64,000 bases of DNA from the NCBI GenBank assembly GCA_027315105.1, contig DAHUYP010000008.1, forward strand, positions 1 to 64,000. Reading direction: 5' to 3'. Origin of the DNA: Gammaproteobacteria bacterium. GTDB lineage: Bacteria > Pseudomonadota > Gammaproteobacteria > Steroidobacterales > Steroidobacteraceae. Shown piece by piece: positions 34,248-41,584 of the stretch (its first letter is position 1; every line of letters begins with the position of its first letter). The notes beneath the pieces were generated by a model. That model was not told the origin of the DNA. It ran no database searches and saw only the letters and a list, made by a program, of their open reading frames with translations. A program made the position numbers and the translations under genes.

Positions 34248-35528
34248 ATGAGAAACGAGACCATCGCCGTGCACGGCGGCTTCGATTCCGACCCGACCAC
34301 CAAAGCGGTCGCGGTGCCGATCTATCAAACGGTCGCGTATTCGTTCGACAGCGCCGAGCACGGGGCGGCACTCTTCAACCTCGAGGTCGAGGGCTACCGG
34401 TACAGCCGGATCGCCAATCCGACCAATGCCGTCATCGAAAAGCGCGTCGCGGCGCTCGAAGGCGGCGTGGAGGCGCTGAGCGTGAGCTCCGGCCAGGCGG
34501 CGCTGTTCTATGCGGCGCTGGCAGTGACCGAGATGGGCCGCAACATCGTCTCCGTGCCGCAGCTCTACGGTACTACGCACACGCTGTTTGCCCATGTATT
34601 GCCGAAGCTCGGAGTGAAGGCGAAATTCGCCCAGTCCGATCAGCCGGCGGCGCTGGCGGAACTCATCGATCAGGATACGCGGGCGGTATTCTGTGAGACG
34701 GTCGGCAACCCGGCCGGCAATGTCTGTGACCTGCAGGCCATCGCCGAGGTGGCGCATCGGGCCGGCGTGCCGCTGATCGTCGACAACACCGTTCCCACGC
34801 CCATCCTGCTGCGTCCGATCGACTATGGCGCGGACATCGTACTGCACGCGCTGACGAAGTTTCTCGGCGGCCACGGCACCACGATGGGCGGTATCATCGT
34901 CGACAGCGGCAGGTTTCCCTGGACCGAGCATGCACAGCGATTTCCGATGCTCACGCAGCCCGATGAATCGTACCATGGGCTCGTTTACACGGAACATTAT
35001 GGGCCGGCCGCCTACATCGGCCGCTGCCGCAGCGTCTTCCAACGCACCATGGGTGCGGTGCTGTCGCCACTCAGCGCCTTCCTGCTGCTGCAGGGCATTG
35101 AGACGGTGGCGCTGCGGATTGACCGGCACGTCGAGAATGCCCGGCGCGTGGCGGAATTCCTGCGCGACGACAGCCGGGTTCAATCGGTCAACTATGCGGG
35201 CTTTCCCGACAGCCCGTATTATCCGCTGGTGCAGAAGTACCTCGGCGGCCGGGCCTGCTCGCTGCTGACGTTTGCGATTCGCGGCGGTTACGACGCAGGC
35301 ACTCGTTTCTACGATGCCCTGCGCCTGTTCAAGCGGTTGGTGAACCTGGGTGATGCGAAGTCCCTGGCCTGTCATCCGGCGTCCACCACACACCGGCAGA
35401 TGTCGCCGGCGGAACAACGCCTGGCCGGGATCGGACCGGAGACGATTCGACTGAGCGTCGGCATCGAGCACATCGACGACATCATCGCCGATCTGGACCA
35501 GGCGCTCGACGCCGCGACCCGCAGTTGA
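34248..35528 (+). CDS. MetY-like O-acylhomoserine sulfhydrylase / PLP gamma-substitution enzyme
   Basis: A 426-residue Cys/Met-metabolism PLP enzyme of the O-acetylhomoserine sulfhydrylase type. The N-terminus MRNETIAVHGGFDSDP, the phosphate-binding VSSGQAA, CETVGNPAGNVCD, and the PLP lysine Lys204 in HALTKFLGGHG are all present. The C-terminal SVGIEHIDDI is standard. MetY attaches sulfide to O-acylhomoserine. Relatives in natural-product pathways use other nucleophiles at the gamma carbon. A MetA-like acyltransferase gene (43482-44504) in the same cluster could supply O-acylhomoserine. The gene sits 13 bases before the decarboxylase gene. Confidence 0.85.
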   Translation: MRNETIAVHGGFDSDPTTKAVAVPIYQTVAYSFDSAEHGAALFNLEVEGYRYSRIANPTNAVIEKRVAALEGGVEALSVSSGQAALFYAALAVTEMGRNIVSVPQLYGTTHTLFAHVLPKLGVKAKFAQSDQPAALAELIDQDTRAVFCETVGNPAGNVCDLQAIAEVAHRAGVPLIVDNTVPTPILLRPIDYGADIVLHALTKFLGGHGTTMGGIIVDSGRFPWTEHAQRFPMLTQPDESYHGLVYTEHYGPAAYIGRCRSVFQRTMGAVLSPLSAFLLLQGIETVALRIDRHVENARRVAEFLRDDSRVQSVNYAGFPDSPYYPLVQKYLGGRACSLLTFAIRGGYDAGTRFYDALRLFKRLVNLGDAKSLACHPASTTHRQMSPAEQRLAGIGPETIRLSVGIEHIDDIIADLDQALDAATRS

Positions 35529-35541
35529 GCGAGTAGCGCCC

Positions 35542-36960
35542 ATGGAGAGCCGAGACGAATTGCCCGTACCGCCGCCGGCGCTGTTTCCGGCCCGGGAAAT
35601 CCGACTGCGGCTGGATGATCTGCTGACACGCGAGCTCGCGGACATGAACGAGCGGGTCGCCCGCGGGCCCGTGATGCCGGACGCGGACATGAAGCTGTTT
35701 CGCGCGCGGCTGGCCGAATTCGATTTCGCCGCGCCGCGGCCCGTGGAGCCGCTGCTCGAATGGGCCATGGCGCAGCTCGAGCACGGCGTGGTGCACATGA
35801 ACAACCCGCGCTACTTCGGTCTGTTCAATCCGGCGGCGAACTTTCCGTCCCAGTGCGCCGATCGCATCGCCGGCGCCTTCAACCCGCAACTCGCGAGCTC
35901 GGGATCCTCCCCGGTGCCGGTGGCGATCGAAGGCCACGTGATCCGCGCCATTGCCGTGCGCGCCGGCCTGCCGGCGGAGTCGAGCGGCCATTTCACCACC
36001 AACGGCTCGGAAGCCAACTACACCTCGCTGGTCTGCGCGTTGACCCGCCTGGAGCCCCGATTCGGCGAGCATGGCGTACGCGCATTCTCAGGTCCGGTCG
36101 CGATGTACACCTCAAGAGAGTGTCAACCCGCCTGGTTCAAGATCGTGCATCAGGCGGGCGTCGGGCGTGCCGCCCTGCGACTCATCGGCACCGACTCCAG
36201 AGGCCAGATGGACAGCCAGGCATTGGCCGAGGCCATCGCGCGCGATCAGGCGCAAGGCATCGTTCCGGTGCTGATCTCCGCGACGGCAGGCACCACGGGC
36301 GGCGGTATGGTAGACCCGCTGGCCGCATGCGCCTCGATCGCGCGCCGGCACGGCATCTGGTATCACGTCGATGCCGCCTGGGGCGGCGCGGCGTTGTGCT
36401 CGGATCGTTTGCGGCCGCTGCTGTCGGGCATCGAGCTCGCCGATTCGGTGACGATCGATGCACACAAGTGGTTCGCGACCACGATGGGCTGCGGGATGTT
36501 CATCACCCGGCAGCCGTCGGTGTTGAGCGAGGCATTTCGCGTCGCCGCCGATTTCATGCCGTCCAGCGCCTCCAATCTGGACCCGTACCTGACCAGCGTA
36601 CAGTGGTCGCGCCGGTTCATGGGCCTGCGTCTGTTCCTGTCGCTGGCGGCCGCCGGATGGCAGGGCTATGGCGCGCACGTCGAGCGCGCGGTGGAGGTCA
36701 TTGCGCGAATCAGGCAGCGGCTGTCGAAACACGGGTGGCTCACCATCAACGACTCGCAGCTCGCGGTGCTGTGCATGGTGCCGCCCGACGGATTTCCGCC
36801 GATTCGCGAGATCGTGCGTCAGGTGCTGGCCTCGGGGCGCGCCTGGGTGGCGGCGACCACTTTCGCCGGACGCGAGGTGCTGCGGATCTGCGCGACTCAC
36901 GGCGAGACCACGCTCGCCGACATCGACGAGCTGGTGGCGGCGCTACAGGCTGCGCGTTGA
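35542..36960 (+). CDS. Group II PLP-dependent amino acid decarboxylase
   Basis: A 472-residue enzyme of the glutamate/aromatic/diaminobutyrate decarboxylase fold. TTNGSEANYTSL holds the PLP pocket. HVDAAWGGAAL carries the Asp for the pyridine nitrogen. Lys309 in IDAHKWF forms the Schiff base. It lies directly after the MetY-like gene, so it may decarboxylate the product of that enzyme to an amine. The amino acid substrate cannot be set from sequence. Its 3' end overlaps the ACP 2 gene on the other strand by 18 bp. Confidence 0.88.
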   Translation: MESRDELPVPPPALFPAREIRLRLDDLLTRELADMNERVARGPVMPDADMKLFRARLAEFDFAAPRPVEPLLEWAMAQLEHGVVHMNNPRYFGLFNPAANFPSQCADRIAGAFNPQLASSGSSPVPVAIEGHVIRAIAVRAGLPAESSGHFTTNGSEANYTSLVCALTRLEPRFGEHGVRAFSGPVAMYTSRECQPAWFKIVHQAGVGRAALRLIGTDSRGQMDSQALAEAIARDQAQGIVPVLISATAGTTGGGMVDPLAACASIARRHGIWYHVDAAWGGAALCSDRLRPLLSGIELADSVTIDAHKWFATTMGCGMFITRQPSVLSEAFRVAADFMPSSASNLDPYLTSVQWSRRFMGLRLFLSLAAAGWQGYGAHVERAVEVIARIRQRLSKHGWLTINDSQLAVLCMVPPDGFPPIREIVRQVLASGRAWVAATTFAGREVLRICATHGETTLADIDELVAALQAAR

Positions 36961-37233
36961 CTCGCTGACCTTCAGGATCAGCGTCTCGACCGAGGTAATG
37001 GAGAGGAAATTCTCCGGCGTGATCTCGGCCTGCGGTATCGCGATGTCGAATTCGACTTCGATGGCGAGCATGAGATTGACCATCTTGATGGAACTCATCC
37101 CGAGGTCGCTCAACCGGGCGTCGATCGGCAGCGGCCTGGACGCCGCGGGCTGGCCGAGTATCTGCCGAACCAGACCGATCAGACGCTCTCGCGATGTCGG
37201 TTCGGGGCTTCGAGCGTCACTTATATCGTTCAT
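36943..37233 (-). CDS. Acyl carrier protein 2
   Basis: A free carrier protein of about 96 residues with DLGMSSIKMVNLMLAIE around the phosphopantetheine serine (Ser48 with the chosen ATG). Its motif GMSS differs from GLDS of ACP 1, so the two may be loaded by different enzymes. It overlaps the decarboxylase gene tail by 18 bp (convergent) and is divergent from the ACAD-like and aminoacyl-carrier ligase genes. In-frame starts at 37248 and 37260 (TTG) exist, and no start has a clear ribosome site. It is a candidate partner for the aminoacyl:carrier ligase. Confidence 0.85.
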   Translation of the reverse strand: MNDISDARSPEPTSRERLIGLVRQILGQPAASRPLPIDARLSDLGMSSIKMVNLMLAIEVEFDIAIPQAEITPENFLSITSVETLILKVSESTRSL

Positions 37234-37677
37234 GGCGTCAGCTATCATACCTGCGAGCAATCAGCGGCGCTCGCGGCGCACCGGGCGCGCGGCACACCGG
37301 AATCGCAGCGGTGACCCGGCATGCTTGCCGTGATACCCGGCGGCAGGCTGACGGCCAGCGCGGCGCGGGTCGCATCAGGAATATGTCCATATTTTTTTAA
37401 TGCTATACGAGGCGGGGTGCCAGCGCGGTGACGGGGCGCTCATTCCGTGCTGCAGCAATGATGCTCCAGGCCGCGAAATTCGCCGTGGATCGCGTTCGCA
37501 GCGGCCGCGAATGCAATCGGGCCGCGCGTCCCGGAGGCGCTACCACTGCTCGAGTCCGGAGATTGCGAGGTCGGTTGTGACATCGATCAAGACGTCCGCA
37601 AGGGATTTTGCATTATGGAGTCTCTTAGGGTATCTAATGTTCGAGCACTAAAGACTAAAGAAGGCAGGGTCACCCAG
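37234..37677. other. Divergent intergenic region with an AT-rich patch
   Basis: Between ACP 2 (minus) and the ACAD-like gene (plus). AT-rich stretches at 37379-37409 (a run of seven T in the centre) and 37603-37670 stand out against the GC-rich background. They probably mark the promoters for both directions. No gene is supported. Confidence 0.5.
37608..37638 (+). promoter_or_regulatory. Candidate promoter for the ACAD-like gene
   Basis: TTGCAT (37608-37613) and TCTAAT (37633-37638, 5 of 6 to the -10 consensus) are 19 bases apart. The ATG at 37678 lies about 40 bases further on. If this is right, the upstream in-frame start at 37615 is not used. Confidence 0.33.
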
Positions 37678-38886
37678 ATGGAATCGCCATTGATGGTCGA
37701 GGCGCCCGCGGGCGCCGCTGGTATCGCAGCGGGCGACCTGAAAGCACGCGCGCAGGCGGTGGCGGCGATTGCCGCCAAGCACGCGTCGGCAGTCGACGGT
37801 GCGGCCCGATTTCCGGCGGAAGCCTTCGAATCGATCAAGGCTCAGCGCTTGCTCGGCGTCGCGGTGCCGAAGGCCCTGGGTGGCGAAGGTGCGAGCATCG
37901 CCGACGTCGCAGATGTCTGCTATCAGCTCGGTCAGGCCTGTGCCGCCACGGGCATGATCTACGCGATGCACCAGATCAAGGTCGGATGCATCATTCGACA
38001 CATGAAGGGCAGCGCGGCGCTCGAACACATGATGCGCCGGCTGTGCGCCGAGCAACTGCTGCTGGCGTCATCCACCACCGAAGGCGGCGGCGGCGGCAAC
38101 GTGCGCTCGAGCGAGGCACCGGTCGAGTATCACGATGGGCGCATCAGTCTGGAGCGCCGAGCCAGCGTGATCTCCTACGGCGCCTACGCGGACGGTATCG
38201 TGACCACGGCGCGCCGCGCCGCCGATGCCGCCCCATCCGACCAGGTACTGGTGGCGTTCCTCAAAGCCGACTATGAACTCACGCGGCTGCAGGGCTGGAA
38301 CACGCTCGGCATGAGGGGTACCTGTAGCGACGGCTATACCCTCAAGGCAACCGGGACGGCCGATCAGATCGTTCCGGAGCCCTACGAGATCATCCATCCC
38401 CATACGATGGTGCCATTCGCGCACCTGTTGTGGGGCTCGGTGTGGACCGGCATCGCTGCGAGCGCCACCGCACGGGCACAGGCATTCATTCGCCAGGCCA
38501 TGCGCCAGGGCAATGGGCAGTTGCCGCCCGGAGCGCCACAGTTCACCAAGGCGCTGACTTCATTGCGAACGCTGCGCGGCATGCTGGCAAACTCGCTGCG
38601 TACCTTCGAGCGCAGCATGGGAGATCCCAAGGCGCTGGCGTCGCTCGAGTTCCAGTCGATGATCACGATCACCAAGGTCGAGGCCTCGGAGCTGGCGACC
38701 TCGATCGTCCTGAGCGCCATGCGGGCATGCGGACTGTCGGGCTATCGCTGCGACAGCGAGTTCAGCGTCGAGCGCCACCTGCGCGACGTGCTGTCGTCGC
38801 CGATCATGATCAACAACGACCGGATACTTGCGAACCTGGCAACCCCCGCGCTGATGGCTCCGATCCCGGGCTCGATGCGCGATTGA
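37678..38886 (+). CDS. Acyl-CoA dehydrogenase-like flavoprotein
   Basis: A 402-residue ACAD-fold protein. Features include a middle beta domain (STTEGGGGGNVRSS, then WNTLGMRGTCSDG for FAD and substrate) and an all-helical C-terminal domain ending LSGYRCDSEFSVERHLRDV with ASPIM-like FAD contacts. It is followed 93 bases later by the aminoacyl:carrier-protein ligase gene. ACAD-like enzymes in natural-product clusters oxidise amino acids tethered to carrier proteins, so oxidation of an aminoacyl-ACP is a reasonable guess. A longer start at 37615 is possible. Confidence 0.82.
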   Translation: MESPLMVEAPAGAAGIAAGDLKARAQAVAAIAAKHASAVDGAARFPAEAFESIKAQRLLGVAVPKALGGEGASIADVADVCYQLGQACAATGMIYAMHQIKVGCIIRHMKGSAALEHMMRRLCAEQLLLASSTTEGGGGGNVRSSEAPVEYHDGRISLERRASVISYGAYADGIVTTARRAADAAPSDQVLVAFLKADYELTRLQGWNTLGMRGTCSDGYTLKATGTADQIVPEPYEIIHPHTMVPFAHLLWGSVWTGIAASATARAQAFIRQAMRQGNGQLPPGAPQFTKALTSLRTLRGMLANSLRTFERSMGDPKALASLEFQSMITITKVEASELATSIVLSAMRACGLSGYRCDSEFSVERHLRDVLSSPIMINNDRILANLATPALMAPIPGSMRD

Positions 38887-38979
38887 GCGGCCACTCTCGC
38901 GTGATCGCCAGCGTTGCGTTGACGCTGCGCGTGGAGCGATCCGTTCGCCCAATCGCGCAATCGATGGAGAAGCAATAGC

Positions 38980-39906
38980 ATGAGTCCCGCCGAGCCGCAG
39001 ACCGCCTCTCAAGCGCCCGATCCGGTTGCGCACATCGGCGCCGCGATCTTCAGGCGCCTGGGAGTCGACGGGGTGTATGCCCGCACCGCGCTGTACGAGG
39101 ACCTGGTCGAGCGGCTCGCGGCGTTCATCACGCGCCAGCGCGATCCACGCGCCGAGGTGCTGCGGTTTCCGCCCGTGATGAGCCGCCAGCAGCTCGAGAA
39201 GTCGGGCTATCTGAAGAGCTTTCCCAACCTGCTCGGCTGCGTCTGCGCGCTGCACGGCAGTGAAGCGGAGATTCGCGCCGCCGCGGATTCCCATGAGACC
39301 GGCGGCGACTGGACGAAGTCGCTCGCGGCGGCCGACCTGGTCCTCTCGCCGGCGGCCTGCTATCCGCTCTACCCGCTGGTCGCCAGCCGCGGCGGGCTGC
39401 CGCGTGGCGGTCTGCTGTTCGACGTATCGGCGGACTGTTTCCGGCGCGAGCCGTCGCAATCTTTGAATCGACTGCAGTCCTTCCGCATGCGCGAATACGT
39501 GCGCATCGGATCGCCGCAGGAGATCACCGAGTTCCGCGATCAGTGGATGGGGCGCGCCGAGCAGTTGGCGCAAATGCTGCAATTGCCGTGCACCATGGAC
39601 GTGGCGAATGACCCGTTCTTTGGGCGCGTCGGCCAGGTCATGGCGGTCAGCCAGCGGCAGCAGTCGCTGAAGTTCGAATTACTGATTCCCTACTACCCGA
39701 ACGCGGTGCCGACCGCCTGCATGAGCTTCAACTATCACCGCGAGCATTTCGGCACCGTCTGGGGCATCACCGACGCCGCTGGCGAAGCGGCCCATACCGG
39801 CTGCGTCGCCTTCGGCATGGATCGGCTGGCGGTGGCGCTGTTCTGCATCCACGGTGTCGATGTCTCGCGCTGGCCGGGTCCGGTGCGACAGGCCCTGGGA
39901 TTCTGA
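38980..39906 (+). CDS. Amino acid:[carrier protein] ligase (truncated SerRS-like class II enzyme)
   Basis: A 308-residue homologue of the catalytic domain of atypical (methanogen-type) seryl-tRNA synthetase without a tRNA-binding domain. The zinc ligands of the family are present as Cys127 (SPAACYPLYP), Glu172 (FRMREYV) and Cys275 (HTGCVAFGMDR), with the class II motif 3 arginine in FGMDRLAVALF. Characterised relatives in Bradyrhizobium attach glycine or alanine to the phosphopantetheine of small carrier proteins rather than to tRNA. Here ACP 2 or ACP 1 is the expected acceptor. The neighbouring ACAD-like gene fits an aminoacyl-ACP pathway. The family is firm, the amino acid is not known. Confidence 0.9.
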   Translation: MSPAEPQTASQAPDPVAHIGAAIFRRLGVDGVYARTALYEDLVERLAAFITRQRDPRAEVLRFPPVMSRQQLEKSGYLKSFPNLLGCVCALHGSEAEIRAAADSHETGGDWTKSLAAADLVLSPAACYPLYPLVASRGGLPRGGLLFDVSADCFRREPSQSLNRLQSFRMREYVRIGSPQEITEFRDQWMGRAEQLAQMLQLPCTMDVANDPFFGRVGQVMAVSQRQQSLKFELLIPYYPNAVPTACMSFNYHREHFGTVWGITDAAGEAAHTGCVAFGMDRLAVALFCIHGVDVSRWPGPVRQALGF

Positions 39907-39962
39907 ACGAACGCCCTGCAGGGCAGCTGTATCTCTGCCCGCCGGGCGCAACCGCACACCCC

Positions 39963-40898
39963 ATGCCACTCGATCCGTATCTGAAGCGGTTCCTGGACCG
40001 GCTGGCGGCCATGAATCCACCCAGCGCCCTGAGCCTCACGGTCAGCGAGCGCCGCCATGCCCTGCAGCATCTGCTGGGATTTTCGGGGCAGGCGGAGGCC
40101 GTCGGCGGTGTCGAGGACCGAAGCCTTCCGGGACCGAATGGGCTGATGCGTACACGCATCTACACCCCCGCCGATGCGCCATCGCCCGTCCTGGCGGCGC
40201 TCATTTATTTTCACGGCGGCGGCTTCGTGGCCGGCGGTCTCGATTCACATGATGCCATCTGCCGCGCGTTGACCAATGCAAGCGGCTGCCGGCTCATTGC
40301 GGTGGATTATCGGCTGGCACCGGAGCATCCGTTTCCGGCCGCCATCAGCGACGGCTACGCCGCGATCTGCTGGATTGCCGCCCACGCAGCGCAGCTCGGC
40401 ATCGATCCGGATCGAATCGGACTGTGCGGGGACTCGGCCGGTGTGACGCTGGCGGCCGTCGTCTGCCAGCAGGCGGTGCAGCGGGGCGAGGTGCGCGTGG
40501 CGCTGCAGTTCCTGCTGTGTCCGATCATGGATTTCTGCGCCGAGACCGCATCGCGCCGCGCGTTCGCCGAAGGCTACCTGGTCGATAAGGCGACCCTGGA
40601 GCATGATCTCAAATACTATCTTGGGCCCGATGCGGATCCGGCCGACCCGCGCGTCTCGCCGCTGCGCGTGACGCAGGTGACGGGCCTGCCGCCCACCTGC
40701 CTGCATACCGCCGAGTATGACCCGTTGCGGGACGAGGGCGAGGCATACGCCGAACGCTTGCGGCTCGCCGGCGTACCGACGACCTACCGATGTCATTCCG
40801 GTATGATTCATCTGTTCTATGGCATGGGGGCGCTGATTCCATATGCGGCCACTGCCTATAGAGTCATCGGCACGGACATCCGCTCCATGCTCACGTGA
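39963..40898 (+). CDS. HSL-family alpha/beta-hydrolase (esterase)
   Basis: A 311-residue hormone-sensitive-lipase-type esterase. It has the oxyanion motif HGGGF, the nucleophile motif GDSAG, the Asp in EYDPLRDEGEAYA and the His in MIHLFYGM. It is 56 bases after the aminoacyl-carrier ligase gene and 25 bases before the SnoaL-like gene. It may release or hydrolyse an acyl or aminoacyl ester in the cluster. Confidence 0.88.
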   Translation: MPLDPYLKRFLDRLAAMNPPSALSLTVSERRHALQHLLGFSGQAEAVGGVEDRSLPGPNGLMRTRIYTPADAPSPVLAALIYFHGGGFVAGGLDSHDAICRALTNASGCRLIAVDYRLAPEHPFPAAISDGYAAICWIAAHAAQLGIDPDRIGLCGDSAGVTLAAVVCQQAVQRGEVRVALQFLLCPIMDFCAETASRRAFAEGYLVDKATLEHDLKYYLGPDADPADPRVSPLRVTQVTGLPPTCLHTAEYDPLRDEGEAYAERLRLAGVPTTYRCHSGMIHLFYGMGALIPYAATAYRVIGTDIRSMLT

Positions 40899-40923
40899 CT
40901 TCAGGCCGCGAAGGAGACCACTG

Positions 40924-41307
40924 ATGCCCGATCGCCTCACAGTCGAGCAGCTGCTCAGGGAGCTGTATGCGGCACGCATCGACGGACCCCTCGACCGCCT
41001 GTGCGGCGTTTTCGCCACAGATGCGCATTTCAGGATCGCGGGCACCAGCGACGGCAAGCCGATCGCGATCGCCGCCCATGGCATCGGTGAGATCAGGCCC
41101 TGGCTCGCGATGATGGTGAAGACCTTCAAGCTAGCGAATCATCAGATCATTTCGATGATCATCGACGGCCCGAGGGCCGCGGTGCACTGGCGTGCCGATA
41201 TTCTTTCCAGGATCACCGGCACCGTTGTGCCGACCCAACTCGTGGACCTGATCGAGGTGCGCGAGACGCGGATTGCCTCGTACATCGAGTTCTTCGTACC
41301 GGGTTGA
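40924..41307 (+). CDS. SnoaL/NTF2-like small protein
   Basis: A 127-residue protein with the cone-shaped alpha+beta fold of the SnoaL/ketosteroid isomerase superfamily. It has a helical N-terminus (LTVEQLLRELYAARIDG), then FATDAHFRI and repeated strands ending YIEFFVPG. An AAGGAGA site precedes the ATG at 40924. A frame extending to 40843 lacks such a site. Members act as cyclases, isomerases or scaffold subunits. The specific job is unknown. Confidence 0.78.
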   Translation: MPDRLTVEQLLRELYAARIDGPLDRLCGVFATDAHFRIAGTSDGKPIAIAAHGIGEIRPWLAMMVKTFKLANHQIISMIIDGPRAAVHWRADILSRITGTVVPTQLVDLIEVRETRIASYIEFFVPG

Positions 41308-41584
41308 TCATGCCGCGCGCCGGTGGGCGCGCGGTCAGGGGCGCGATCGCCGCGCGCGACGGCGATATGTCAAATGATGCCAGCGGCGCCTCCAGCGAGT
41401 TGCGGTCGGCGTTGCCAGAGGTTCGGCAGCGGACCCGCGAAACTGCGACGCGCCGTGTACCGCCGCACAAGTGTTCGGCGTAGACTTCGGCCGGGCAGGA
41501 GGGTAGGACGCCCGACCGCAAGGTTGAGGCGTGCGGGGCGGCTTTGCAGGGTGTCTGGACTCAGCAGAAGCACATCAAAGAGTC

